From Nemertoderma westbladi (Eukaryota; Xenacoelomorpha; Nemertodermatida; Nemertodermatidae): 64,000 nucleotides of DNA. The notes under the pieces are model-generated. The model did not search any database, was not told where the DNA came from, and saw only the letters and a list, made by a program, of their open reading frames with translations. This document shows positions 43,468-56,215 of the stretch, piece after piece. The position numbers and the translations under genes were made by a program. The stretch is from positions 1-64,000 of the forward strand of contig JAUCBJ010000135.1 of NCBI GenBank assembly GCA_032718475.1. The letters are read 5' to 3'. Position 1 is the first letter of the stretch. Each line of letters opens with the position of its first letter.

Positions 43468-44702
43468 AAAGCTTTAGTAAAACAAATTAGTCCTGCATTT
43501 AAGAAATATGTGTATTCACAATTCATTGTTCACCTTACATTTATAATCTTTCACAAATGCTATGTTGGGTTCTGCAAAAATAGTACCAAAATTTAATTCG
43601 AAATTTACATACTGCATTCGTCATTGTAATTTACACTATCAGTATTTTTTAAATGTTACTATCTCGGGCCCAAAAATCGTAAATTCTAAAAAATATCTGC
43701 TTGTATTTTACCTCAACTGCATTCCTGCAATAGTGTGGGCGAGCCCAAGACTATGGGATGAGCTTAGGAGCTTAGCATAGTGGTACCATTAGTATACCAT
43801 CTCCCATCAATGGAATTTTTCAACTTTGATAAAATGTATATCCCAATCTTTGTTGAATTTAAGCTAAATTTGGTGGTACACATGTAGAGTTCACCAAAAG
43901 AGTAAATATAATACAAACTTATATATTTGGTTGGTGAGCTCAAATATAACTACTGTGGTTCATTAGGTATCTTGAACGTGTTAATCTAAAGTATTTCTTC
44001 TTTTCTATTTGTTTTAGGCTTTAAGTTTGGCTTACAGAGTTTAAAATATTAATATTAATAATTTTAATAAGTATTTATATTTGTTGTTTATTTAATAAAC
44101 TTAGAACTGCGGAAACATTATGAAACTCTCATTTTAATATCAGCAGTAATTACCAGTATGATATTCTGAATTCCAGTCAGTAGGCTTATTGTTCCATTCC
44201 ATCTCTCCTGCAGTGAGGCTGTCCATCCGTATTGCTGGTCTTCCATCCTCTGTTCTACTCTTATTAGTATTATATAACAGCCCTATGATTAAGCCACTCT
44301 TAGTGGCCTGTACAAACTGTAAAGCGGTACAGCTTTGAATAACTGAATAAGACAGGTGTCAGGGCAAGCTATATTTCGCACCTGTATCTGTCCTAAACAA
44401 CCAAACAGATAATGCACACAATATCACAGATCCAGAGGTAATACCTGACCTTTAAACAGGGGGGAACTAAGGTAAGGTAGCATGGTAATTAAATATAGCA
44501 TTTAGTATGTCACAGTATCATTAACACCACTCCCACAAGGAGAACTTCAACACACTAAAAGACTCCACTTTCTATTTAGGCTGCCACTTTAGTCCATTAT
44601 AGTGTCTATTTTCTAGTAAAATAGGCTGTTACTTCTTATTAGGTCTACGTTTATGTATTGATATTCCGCATGTAATGGTGGTGAATGAAATGAGTTGAGT
44701 AA
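43468..44702. other. Intergenic DNA downstream of ABCC copy 2
   Basis: The 3' flank is unrelated to that of copy 1, with the similarity ending within about 15 bases of the stop. AT-rich, no supported gene. No clear AATAAA lies close to the stop. Confidence 0.5.
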
Positions 44703-46028
44703 TACAATAGAATTCTATTAAATCGCATCAGGGATCCCATTGAGAGACTGCTCCGTGGAAATCAAAATGGGTTCCGTAAAGGTCGTGGGACCATGGAGCC
44801 CATTTTGGCACTTAGAAGGATAATTGAAGAGTTATCAAAAAAGAAAGACAGGCATCTGGCTGTTATCTTTGTTGACTTCTTCAAGGCCTTTGATTCAGTC
44901 TCCCGCTCACGTATGTTCAGCATACTTTCATTATATGGGATTCCTGATGAAATTATTGCAGCAATCAGATCAGTATACGATGGTTCAACAACATTTGTGT
45001 CTACTGTTGATGGTGACACAGAACCATTTGAAGTGTTATGGGGCGTCCTCCAGGGAGACACACTTGCACCATTCTTGTTCATAATTGTGGTTGACTATGT
45101 TCTACGCAAGTCCTTAGATCATCATAATGATGATGGGGTGATGATAACTCCACCTACTGGCTCCAAAAGTCGAGGAAATCCTGCCAAGTACCTAACTGAT
45201 CTAGACTTTGCTGATGACTTAGGAGTACTCTCAGAATCACTAGAGGGAGCCCAACGGCTCCTCAGCTCATTAGAACATGCTGCCTCTAGTGTTGGTCTTT
45301 TTATTAACTCCAGAAAAACCAAAATTTTGACAGTTAACTTTGAAAGTTCTCAGCAAGTCTCTGATCGGATGAGCATAAGCTCAAAGGATGGTATGCTTGA
45401 GCATGTGGACGACTTCTGTTACCTGGGATCATGGATCCGGAAGTCAGGTGAGGACCTTCGAATACGTAAGGGAAAGGCATGGGCAGCCTTGAATAGGCTT
45501 TCCAGGATTTGGAAGTCAGCGAGAATTAATCGGAAACTTAAGGTGCGATTATTTAGAGCAGCAGTAGTTCCAGTACTCCTCCATGGGAGTCCATGCTGGG
45601 CTCTAACTGCTGAGGACACCCAAATCTCTGGATGGCACATTCACAAGAATGCTACGCCGGGTTCATTGTGCCAAGTACAATGCACACATCTCCAACCAGA
45701 CACATAACATTGGAGGTGTCTCATTGGTTCCCCCAAGCTTGACACTAGAACAAAATCGCCTCCGCTTTGCAGGACATTGCTTTCGCCGTGAGGACCAGCC
45801 AGTGCATAATCTTGTACTTTGGCAGCCTCATGGAGTGAATAAGCATGGTGGACTGGACAGCCAATGACTTTCTTGAGACGCATCTTAAAGAACACTGGCC
45901 TTGAAGATGCGGATGATCTAGCAAATGTCATGGGTGATAGGGAATTGTGGCGGCGCAATATTGTCGACAAGCCGGCACAGCATTCTTAAAAATGCAGCTG
46001 CAATGCAGCATGCCGATACTAGTAGTAT
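44703..46028 (+). mobile_element. RTE-type retrotransposon copy 3, 5'-truncated, plus strand
   Basis: Starts inside the reverse transcriptase (RIRDPIERLLRGNQNGF region) and keeps VIFVDFFKAFDSV, VLQGDTLAPFLF, LDFADDLGVL and the C-terminal segment. A frameshift near 45,620-45,640 moves the end into another frame. The 3' end reads GCCGATACTAGTAGTA. Confidence 0.92.
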
Positions 46029-46855
46029 GAAATGAGTGGTTGTGCAGTCTGCTACTCACCCAAGCAGTGTGTAATTAAGGAAAACTGAGTGAGGAATGGA
46101 AATATTTAAAGGTGGAATGCGTAAATTCTGTGACGCATCCACTCAGGATAATAATGGGGTTCATGGCAAATCCAAATGAAGGTCTGTAGATGCTTCCCAT
46201 GCTAAGAAGGTATACCATCCAATCTTTATAAAATGGACAATCCCATCTTGCATGGTTCTTCAATTGACATAACTCATACTGAAGCAATTCTCAATTTTCA
46301 TACTGAAAATTGTGGACAGATACGAAAGATATGTTTATATATCTTTTGATTGATATATTGCAATAAGGCCGATAGACCTCAGCAAGGAATTCATTGCAGT
46401 AAGAAAAAAGTTTGCTGCATTGCTTAGGGGAGCATGGTCTTGGGAGTCAAACAAATAACACCAATTTTGAGAGGCAATACAACAGTATCAATAAGTGTCA
46501 ATGGGGAGTTGCTGCAGCTGCATTCCCTTATACACCGTTCAATGACATAATCTGAGTCTGCGTGCCATGGTTCAGATTGTTGAATGGCTTCAGACTCTTG
46601 ATATATGGGTTCCTCTTGATGCAACGGGGCGTCGAACACTTTATCGGGGATTTGTACATCTGTAATGGTATATCCCGATGACAACTACCGTCATTGAATG
46701 ACAGAGGTGTGTAGATGTTCCCGGAAGCTGCAAATCCAACACTATTTGGATTCTCAACAGCGATACTTCAAAGGCTCAGTTGAGTTAGAGCTTGTTCTTT
46801 AAACTGGCTTCCTGTTTCGAAAGGATGAGAGGAAATCCTGGAAGCACTTGAAATG
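46029..46855. other. Intergenic DNA, no supported gene
   Basis: A minus-strand open stretch (46,684-46,424) has no recognisable domain and no splice or promoter context. The right end borders the duplicated MFS block. Confidence 0.45.
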
Positions 46856-47370
46856 CTTGTTTAGAGAACAAGAGTGTATGTGCGCCCAAATTCTGCGATT
46901 ACAGGTGTCAGATGTAGAGATGATTCCAAACTCCAAACTGCTATTATTTGGGATCCCAAAACCATTGTAGGGAATAATGCAGGCCTGGAGAGTGTTGAGG
47001 GTTGGAGCTGTTATTTCTGACAGGGTGGTATAAGAGTATTGTGAGCTGCAATATGGTATGGCTAACAGGTTGGTGTTGGTTGGCAGGTTGGCTAACAGGC
47101 TCAGTTCATGCTGATCAACAATGTTCGAAACAGTATTACGTAAGTCAATTATGTTTTTGCAATTGATAATATATTACTAGTAGTATGCCTATGCCAATAA
47201 TGGATTGTAATCTCTAATCAAGGTAAACATACTAACATCCAATGCAGAGCAAAGTTTGGATTGAGAAATATTCAGCATTACCACACCATAATATTTATGA
47301 AATTACTTTATTTAAACTACACTATAGTATATTTACACGTGACGCAAAGTTGATGATATCGGTAACATTA

Positions 47371-49193
47371 TTTATCCTCGGGGAGTTAACGAAACCCTCG
47401 GCTTCGCCTCGTGTTTGTTAACTGCCCTCGGATAAATAACTCGTAAAATAACTAAATAACTGGGTGATAAATATGTAGTCACCCGATCTCCACACGGGAT
47501 AGGTTCTGCCAACCCAACATTTCTAAAAGGGTTTTGTTTTTGGGGGACTAAGAATAAAAATGGGGCATGGAAATTTTGGGGGTACAATCATAAACATTTA
47601 CATTAGTTATTTATCCGTGGAAGATAACTAATTGTAAAGCAAATGTACTGGTTTTACGGTGATTTTCGAATATTAATTAATTAATAAATTTATATAATCC
47701 ATCCTAACTTAAGTAAGGAAAGGGTGTGGCGGTATAGCGGGTAATTTTATTAAAAAATTGAGATATTACTGAAAATTTCCTTAGATATGGCAATAATGTC
47801 CGAAATTCCACTAAATTTATTAGATTATGACTTAGGGTTGGTTACATGACAGTTTTAATTATGTTTTATGCTTGACTATCAACAATAACCAAAAAAAAAA
47901 ACGAACAATCAGTCTGGGTACATTCTGATAACTGCATGGCAGCCATTAAGTCCGGTTTAAACGTGGCAACTTTTAGAGTAACTTTGTCAGCAACCAGCAA
48001 CTTTTTTGGAACAACTTAATTTATTCGCAGTTTAAAAGTGGAAATTTTACCAGCAACTTGGCCGGGAACTTTTTGAGCAACGTCGAGAATTTAATGTAAA
48101 ATAGTGGTCTCTTTAGAAACTAGGCAATTATTACATTATTACACAGCCTCACAATAATTATGTAACATTTCGGATTCCCTCTGTCTAATTAACATTATCG
48201 TAATCGTAAATTCTATACAAATTCTATAGGCCCCCTACAATGAACTCGCTACAGGTGTCATTTACATTTATGGAAGAGTTTGTAACCCGAATATATCAAG
48301 GAAACATCGACACCTCAATAGTGGTTCGCAATTTCGGAACATAAAGGAATTATTCGAATTTTTTAAACAAACATGTGCATGGGCAATGTGCATGGGTAAG
48401 CCTAGTATATGTACCGGTATACCAGTACAGGTACTGTATTCCATAATAATAAGTGAATATAAAACAACAATAAAGGCATAGCTCAGTCAAACATGGCATA
48501 GATATAAGAATAAAATTAAAGTGGGGGTTAACAATAAACAACCATGGAATTTTTCCCAAAAAAACAGATTTTATCTAATATAATTTAATTTGATTATTCC
48601 GCTTTAATCCGTCCACTCAAATTGTTTCTTAAATTGCAGTCAAATTTAAGCAACTTTTACGGAAACTTTTTTTTACAGCAACTTCGTGTTTACACGGAGA
48701 AAAATAACTTGAGCGGCAACCTGGGTTGCTCTAAAAGTTGCCAAAACCGGCCTTTCCAGTAGTAGCATATTAGTGAGCAAAACTGATGGTATGCAAACCT
48801 ATTAACTCGAACATCAGAACAATACTGTAACTGTAACAACCAATTGGATGACTGCAATACTTTTGAGAATATTTGGATAACTTTTGTAAATTGTTATACA
48901 ACCTTTGTTAACGAAAAAGGTTGGTGCCTACTATCTCCTCGTCTGACACTACCGGTCCGGTATACTGGTACGCAAACTGAAACTAGCACTAATATTGCTG
49001 ATACCGGTATACCTACATAAGAGTTTCTGGAAACTGCGGCCTGATGTAATAATGGTTACCATGTTACCTATAGAACTAATAGTTATCTTCCCATGGGTGG
49101 ATAACTGGGTTGCCAGGTTACCCATAGAACGAATAGTTATTTTACCATGGGGGATAACTACATGATAACTGGGAGTAAAGGGTGACAACATTT
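47371..49193. mobile_element. 1.82-kb insertion absent from the paralogous locus
   Basis: At the second locus GGTAACATTA runs straight into ATTATTGAG, the empty-site state. Here 1.82 kb intervenes, flanked by AACATT on both sides, a possible 6-bp target duplication. The left end has an imperfect palindrome (TTTATCC ... AGTTAAC ... GTTAACT ... GGATAAA, 47,371-47,436). The right end has ATAGTTATCTTCCCATGGG and GGGGGATAACTAC, weakly resembling it inverted. No transposase is seen, so a non-autonomous element is the best guess. Confidence 0.65.
47952..48750. mobile_element. Possible MITE nested in the 1.82-kb insertion
   Basis: Terminal inverted repeats: CCGGTTTAAACGTGGCAACT (from 47,952) against the reverse complement of AGTTGCCAAAACCGG (ending 48,750), with the flanking TTTAGAGTAAC/GTTGCTCTAAA also pairing. 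Sub-terminal GCAACTT motifs recur at both ends. It is about 0.8 kb with no reading frame of note. Confidence 0.6.
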
Positions 49194-49296
49194 ATTATTG
49201 AGTATAGGTATAGGTATAATTAGAGTTATTCTAACAACATCGATGACCTACTAAAATTATTATACTGTAGATGGGTCATGCAACATCATTTGTATA

Positions 49297-50744
49297 ATGG
49301 CACTAAAGAGAACCAATTATGTCGACAATGAACAACAGTCATTGGAATACAACCCCATAGTGCTACGCCCCAATCCCAATGAATATAATGATAAATTATC
49401 AAAACGCGGTATACTCGCAATATTTGGAGGATTTCTGGTGAATATAACCCTTGGAGGGGCTACATATACATTCGGTAATATGAGTCCATACGTTGTTTCA
49501 TATATACGTGTTCGTTCTTCACGAGATGATCTAACTGATGCTACAATGACTTGGTGTTACGGGTTGAGTAATTTAGTCTGCATAGTTTGCATACCTCTTG
49601 GAGGTCTGTTGGCGAGGAATTGGGGTTCTCGAGCCCCTGTCATTCTGGTTCATTGCTACTTAGTGGGTCTCTTGCTTCGACTTATTACTCAATTCAACAA
49701 GGTTTCGTATCGGTGTTAGTAACTTATGGATATGTTCTGAATTTTGGAGCTAGTATCATTTATGTGGCCCCATTTATGATGGCGCAGGTTTGGCTCCCAC
49801 ATCACAAAGGTCTGGCCAGCGGCCTGGTTCTTAGCGGTTATGGTGTTGGTGGAATCATTTTCAATCAGATCGAAACGTTCTTTATAAATCCAAATAACCT
49901 ATCTCCAAATTATTCCGATCCAAAAGATCCCGACTCGGTTTATTTCACACAGAAGGAAATCCTCGATAGAGTCCCTCTCTCGTTCGTTGTACTCGCCATA
50001 TCTTACGCCGCTATACAAGCTATAGGGGTCTGTTTGATGAAAGACAAACACAGAATTACAAGAATCGGATCCAGGCAACGTTTGGACTTCAACCCCGCTG
50101 ACAAATCGCCTAAATTTATGCTAAAAACGGCTTTCTTCTACCAGATGTATTCAATTAATGTAGCTGTGCTGCTCGTAATGGGATTCATAAACTCTTTATA
50201 TAAAACTTATGGGGAAGGTTTTATACCAGATGATGAATTTCTCGCGAGTATTGGATCCGTTAGTTGCACTGCTAATTGTTTGGGGAGGTTGTTTTTCGGT
50301 TTCGTCGGTGATAAATGTGGTATGAAGCCAACATTGGTGTTTCTATGCGCTATGGTCTCTGTTTTCTCGACAACCATGTTCTTATGCCCTTATGGCGGAC
50401 GCTGGATGCTTCTCGTATGGGTCTGGATGGTATACTTCGCAATGATGGGTACCACTACGGTTCTCCCTGGTATGATCACCACACAATACGGACCATCCCA
50501 TTCGACTCTAAACTATAGTTTAATTTGTAGTGGAATGTTTTTCTCAGGAATTTTTCTACTGCTTTTGACCACAACTTTGCAAGATTTAGGTTGGGATGCC
50601 TCTTTCATTACGTGCGGGTTACTGCTGGCCATCGGTATGGTGGTTGCTATGACAATGAATTATAAAGGTGACCAAAATTCTGGCATAACCAAAAATATTA
50701 TTGAAAATTCGATTCAAGCTGATATCGGACCTGTGATGGCATAA
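49297..50744 (+). pseudogene. MFS transporter (OFA-like) copy 1, frameshifted
   Basis: Intronless copy of the gene at 58,030-59,478. A single T is missing at about 49,646 (CATTCTGG versus CATTCTTGG), shifting the frame after residue 117. This is inside the loop 2-3 motif (GGLLARNWGSRAPVIL) conserved in major facilitator proteins. Downstream frame and motifs are otherwise well preserved (GRLFFGFVGDKCGMKP second-half motif; stop at the same place), with about ten amino-acid differences. It is either a very young pseudogene or a sequencing error. Confidence 0.85.
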
Positions 50745-50768
50745 TTATTTAAAATAGGACTATGATTT

Positions 50769-50774
50769 AATAAA
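50769..50774 (+). terminator. Polyadenylation signal, MFS copy 1
   Basis: AATAAA about 25 bases after the stop codon. The equivalent signal follows the intact copy at 59,503-59,508. Confidence 0.6.
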
Positions 50775-52400
50775 AAAAAGTTAAGTTGACAATTTTTTCA
50801 CTTATTTTCAGTTTAGCGATATTCAACTATTCTGTCCGAATGGAGTTGTTTTACACGAGTTGGCGAGTTTATCTTGTGTAGAATATACTACTGTAGAATG
50901 CCAACGAGTGGCAAACTCAACGCAGGTGGGTAGAATATCTGAATTTCGCTAAAGAAAATGAGTGGAAAATTGTGTTTTCTGATACGTTTTTATATTGAAT
51001 ATATTAATTTATTTGAAAAAGTATCACCAACATTATCGCTGTATCCTTAGATTCTTAGGCAGAAACTCACGGTGTCCTACGCAACGCAGAAACTCACGGT
51101 GTCCTACGCAACAAATAACTACAAAAGACACTAAAATATCCCCAAATAGTTCAAAAAATAACCCAAAAAACTTGAAAATACATTGACTAAAAACATGTCC
51201 TTGCTCTTTGGATATCCAGGTAAAAATTGCAACATGACGAATTACCTAAAAGTTCCAGAAGGCTCTTGACTCTCGTTTATTGTAGTTGTTAGATAGAATA
51301 ACGTGACACTGTAACCTCTGTTCCGTACCCCTACCGTTAATAAGTTATTTTTGAACTAATTTGGGGTATTGGATTATTTTTCGGTAATTCAGTAATTCTT
51401 AGGTCCCGAAGCCCCGAAAACATTATGTAGCGTCTCTTTATTAAAATATTGGAGCACATCCAGATCGTCAAGAAAGAAATATTGCTATTAGGCTTGGCTA
51501 CCAGGTCGGTCAGTGGTCCTGGGCTAATTGTCCTATTTATTTAAGTACCGGTATTATGATTGTACAGTACTACTGTACTGTTTTACTATTTACAAACACC
51601 GTAAAGATGATTATTGGAATCAAAGTACTGTAGCATCATCTGCTCAATTTGGAGCCGTATATAGGCTGAAAATTATGGCATAATTTGTATTAATATTCAA
51701 TATTTTTTCTCTACTGTATGTATTTTCTTAATTATGTTTTTTCTCATTGTATTTATTTTCTCAATGTCTTTTTTCTCAATATCTGATTAGTCAAATCTAA
51801 AATTATTTTTTTGTCACTGTTTTTTCTCAATGTATTTTTTCTCACTCAAAGTATTTAATTTCTCAATTAGCCAGTTCTGATTGGCCAAACGGTGTATTTT
51901 TTTATCTCAAAATCTAAAATAAACATTGAATATGAATACTAACAACAACTGTTGTTAGTTTTTAATGCATTACCCCGACAGCTGAATAGCTTTTCACGGT
52001 GAATCTTATGTGATATGTGAATATCTACTGTATAAGGTTACTCACTCCTATGTTAGGTGGGAGGCCAGTTGATTGAATTATAAGCACAGGGCCGTTCAAA
52101 TGTTTTACGCAATAATTTTTACTGTCCGTTTAAATCCTTTTTTTGTCCTTTTTTTTTTATTTTTTATGTCCTCCAAAATCTAATGTTAGGTTCCATGCTA
52201 CCGGTTTCTCTACTGCTGTTCTCTCAGGCTATCAGTACCGGTATTAGTATATATAGCACTATTTTGCTGTATTGTATGTACAGATGTAGGTATAAAGCAG
52301 GCATTTCTGTATTTTAGTACCGGCACCGGTACAGCTGTAGGCCTACTGTGTAGCCTACCATTTAAATACGGTACTGGTAGGCCTACCGGCTGACCGGTTG
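50775..52400. other. 3' flank of MFS copy 1 and intergenic DNA
   Basis: Up to about 51,590 this matches the flank of copy 2. It includes a tandemly doubled segment GCAGAAACTCACGGTGTCCT (51,059 and 51,085). Beyond that it is T-rich low-complexity DNA (TTTTTTCTCAATGTATTTTT motifs at 51,715-51,860) and sequence with several CCGGTAC/GTACCGG words. No gene is supported. Confidence 0.5.
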
Positions 52401-52401
52401 T

Positions 52402-53015
52402 TTTGGTTAGAAAATCCCACGTGGTTAGAAAATCTGTAACCTGCTCCTTTGCCTGATTTGGTAAAGTGACCGTTTATTGTTTTGGTTAGAAAGGCCCGCC
52501 TCTGTAACCTGCTTCTTTCCTTCGTTTTGTAAAGTGACTGTTTATTGTTTTGGTTAGAAAATCCCGCCTCTGTAACCTGCCCCTTTCCCTCAATTAATTA
52601 AGTGATCGTTTATTGTTTTGGTTAGGAAATCCCGCCTATGTAACCTGCTCATTTCTCTCAATTGGTAATGTTATCGTTTATTGTTTTGGTTAGAAAATCC
52701 CGTCTCTGTAACCTGCTCCTTTCCCTGATTTGGTAAAGTGACTGTTTATTGTTTTGGTTAGAAAATCCCGCATCTGTAACCTGTTCCTTTCTCTCAATTT
52801 ATAATGTTATCGTTTATTGTTTTGGTTAGAAAATCCTGTCTCTGTAACCTGCTCCTTTCCCTCAATTAGTTAAATGATCGTTTATTGTTTTGGTTAGAAA
52901 ATCCCGCCTCTGTAACCTGCTCCTTTCCCTGATTTGGTAAAGTGACTGTTTATTGTTTTGGTTAGAAAATCCGGCCTTAACCTGCTCCTTTCCATCAACT
53001 TGTACAGTAATTGTT
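52402..53015 (+). repeat. 68-bp minisatellite, about 9 units
   Basis: TTTATTGTTTTGGTTAGAAA begins units spaced about 68 bp from about 52,400 to 52,955, each with CCCGCCTCTGTAACCTGCTC in the middle. The units are moderately diverged. Confidence 0.9.
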
Positions 53016-53499
53016 TTTGGCTATAAAATGAGTGTTTTGCTACGTCATGTGGTAATCGATTATCGACAGCAACCACAAACTATTAAATTTAGAGTCTTTT
53101 ACCACAGGCGCATATGGAAATCTATCTCATAGTCTATAAATCATGGAATCATGGAATGTTTTGGCACAGGCATAGTGAAACCAACTGTCCGACAGACCAG
53201 AAATCAACAAATTTTGAATGTTTTGGCATAGGCATGTTGAAATCAACTGTCTGACAGTCCATAAATCAGCAGTCTGACAGTTTGAAGAAATACATACATA
53301 TAAAGTCATTAAAAGGACAACAAAAGTCATTATGCATAATTCGTAAAAAAATGAGGACAAAAAATCAAATAAAAGGACATAAAAAATCACTGCCAATGTT
53401 TTATAGGTTCATAGTGACATTTAAGGGTTGGGATTACTCTCTCAGACTCAAGCAAAGCTGTTCAATGGGGAGGGAACCAACTAAACTACACTACGTTTG
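53016..53499. other. Spacer with short duplicated segments
   Basis: Contains GTTTTGGCACAGGCATAGTG and GTTTTGGCATAGGCATGTTG about 60 bp apart (53,158 and 53,219) with CTGTCYGACAG words. No gene is seen. Confidence 0.5.
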
Positions 53500-54675
53500 C
53501 CTACACACATTATGTATATACAGTTGGTATATAGGCCTACACTCATTATGTATATACATTTGGTATATAGGCCTACACTCATTATGTATATTCATTTGGT
53601 ATATAGGCCTACACTCATTATGTATATACATTTTGTATATAGGCCTATACTCATTATGTATATACAGTTGGTATATAGGCCAACACTCATTATGTATCTA
53701 CATTTGGTATATAGGCCTATACTCATTATGTATATACAGTTGGTATATAGGCCAACACTCATTATGTATCTACATTTGGTATATAGGCCTACACTCATTA
53801 TGTATATACTATATAGTTGGTATATAGGCCTATACTCATTATGTATATACATTTGTTATATAGGCCTATACGCATTATGTATATACAGTTGGTATATAGG
53901 CCTAGACTCATTATGTATATACAGTTGGTATATAGGCCTACACTCATTATGTATATACAGTTGGTATATAGGTCAACACTCATTATGTATCTACATTTGG
54001 TATATAGGCCTAACATCATTATGTATATACTAGATAGTTGGTATATAGGCCTACACTCATTATGTATATACAGTTGGTATGTAGGCCTACACTCATTATG
54101 TATATACAGTTGGTATATAGGCCTACACTCATTATGTATATACAGTTGGTATATAGGCCTACACTCATTATGTATATACAGTTGGTATATAGGCCTACTC
54201 TCATTATGTATATACATTTGGTATATAGGCCTACACACATTATGTATATACAGTTGGTATATAGGCCTACACTCATTATGTATATACATTTGGTATATAG
54301 GCCTACACTCATTATGTATATACAGTTGGTATATATGCCTACACTCCTTATGTATATTCATTTGGTATATAGGCCTACACTCATTATGTATATACATTTT
54401 GTATATAGGCCTATACTCATTATGTATATACAGTTGGTATATAGGCCAACACTCATTATGTATCTACATTTGGTATATAGGCCTATACTCATTATGTATA
54501 TACAGTTGGTATATAGGCCAACACTCATTATGTATCTACATTTGGTACATAGGCCTACACTCATTATGTATATACTATATAGTTGGTATATAGGCCTATA
54601 CTCATTATGTATATACATTTGGTATATAGGCCTATACGCATTATGTATATACAGTTGGTATATAGGCCAACACTC
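53500..54675 (+). repeat. 36-bp satellite array 2 (about 33 units), with internal block duplication
   Basis: Same unit as array 1. A block from about 53,589 to 53,900, with diagnostic variants (CATTTTGTATATAGG, GGCCAACACTCA, TATGTATCTAC, ATACTATATAGTTGG), recurs in the same order about 766 bp later (about 54,355-54,676), a higher-order duplication inside the array. Open frames across it are artefacts of the 36-bp period. Confidence 0.95.
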
Positions 54676-54872
54676 ATTGTGCTTATCATTATGTGCATCA
54701 TTACACTCTTATTAGTTAGTTAATAATATTACTTATGCTTTTCATGTACCCCATATTATTTAGACTCATCTACCTGTGTATTTCTATTGTCCAATTTAAT
54801 TATGTACTTATTTTTACTATGTGCCTTAATGGCGTGGATTAAAAGATAAAAAAAAAAAAAAAAAAAAAAAAA
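54676..54872 (+). mobile_element. Poly(A)-tailed retroposon fragment inserted in the satellite
   Basis: A unique segment of about 170 bp (with TGCCTTAATGGCGTGGATTA near its end) followed by about 27 A, splitting the satellite between GGCCAACACTCATT and TATGTATCTACATTT. It looks like the 3' end of a LINE with strong 5' truncation. Confidence 0.7.
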
Positions 54873-54955
54873 TATGTATCTACATTTGGTATATAGGCCT
54901 ACCATCATTATGTATATACTAGATAGTTGGTATATAGGCCTACACTCATTATGTA
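54873..54955 (+). repeat. 36-bp satellite array 2, distal part
   Basis: Two further units after the retroposon insertion, including the ATACTAGATAGTTGG variant also seen at about 54,030. Confidence 0.9.
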
Positions 54956-56215
54956 TTGTTCGCGCTTTCAGACCTTTAGCAGTTTAACCTGCCAATTTTA
55001 GGTGTCCTCTTGTTTATAAATCGACTTTAGCCTATAACAAGTATTTAGTGCACATGAAGTAACATTAGTTGAAGCCAGTCTATGCGCGATCATTCACCCA
55101 CGGTTAAGGGAGACTGGATTCGGATGCTTTGAAGTGATTGCGGTGCAGACCTACGGTTTATTCGATTGATCGTTACTATATAATCTCTGACAATATTATT
55201 CACTTTCGGGGAAATATTAACAGTTCCTTTAGGACGTGGTGCTTTAAGTATAAAAACAGAGTTATGACTTATACTAAACACAACGAGCTGGCTACTGATT
55301 TTCGTAAATAGCGCAGCATTCTTTAGGAGATGCTTTATTATCTGTCACACTACTGCACACGACTTCACACTGCTTCACACTGATCTGCCGACCGTCACTG
55401 AATTTGATCATATATAAGGAGGATAGCAACTGACACATATAGGGATTATGAAATAGCATTTAATTCACACTAAAACCACTATAATGTAAGTCGCAATTGC
55501 TACAGGTAACCGGTCCCTCTTACTGTACCTTCAGTAATCAAGAAGATTTGGGGTTTTATGATTATTTATCGGTATTCTCCAAATATAACAACATATCCAT
55601 CAACATATAACAATTAATAACAGACAGTAAACAAACAGAAGTAAACTAGTCATAGTTTTATTATACAGCAATGTTTCAGGTAGTGCTCCAGGTATGTTCC
55701 CAGGTTTGTCCAGATAATAGATTTACGTTTTGTAATCAAAGCCGTCTAATGTTTTGCCAAAGTCTGAAACTTCTAAGAGAAGTACAGAAAAATTTCTAAG
55801 CCGATGTTCCGAGGCTCAGAAAAGGTAAACAAAAACCGTAATGCATTGCGCGGTTTTCCATAGGCCTCTGTATAAGATAAAATGAAAATCGCCCTGATTG
55901 GCTGAGCGAGCTGAACAAAGAGATGTTCCACGTTTACAGTAAATCAGCTGACAGATTTCGTCATCTGAGTTCCAGTCTTTTAGAGTATTAGGCGCATTGT
56001 GGCAGAAAATGGCTTGTTATGTCCGCCAAAGCACCTACACGGTAGATTGCGGAGAAAATGGCTTGTTATGTCCGCTAAAACACCTACACGGTAAATTGCG
56101 GAGAAAATGACTTGTTATATCCGCAAAAGCTTTTACACTGCTCCCAGAAAATGGGATTTAATTCTATAAAATATAAAAAATCACAGTTTCTAAAATATAA
56201 AAATGCTCTAAACAG
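54956..56215. other. Region downstream (3') of the 56-57 kb minus-strand gene
   Basis: No coding feature is supported. A 49-bp repeat (GAGAAAATGGCTTGTTATGT) occurs about three times at 55,997-56,145. Short CACAC-rich words occur near 55,345-55,380. Confidence 0.5.

Larger units (their letters stand above)
46856..51590 (+). repeat. Segmental duplication, MFS unit copy 1 (partner 57,432-60,375)
   Basis: Begins TTGTTTAGAGAACAAG and is collinear with 57,432 onward through the MFS gene and its 3' flank to GTACTACTGTACTGTTTTACT. It contains one large extra insertion (47,371-49,193). At the partner locus the right edge is an RTE insertion point. Confidence 0.9.

Noticed and set aside
46424-46684. 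86-codon minus-strand frame
   Set aside because: No recognisable domain, AT-rich surroundings, no transcription or splice signals.
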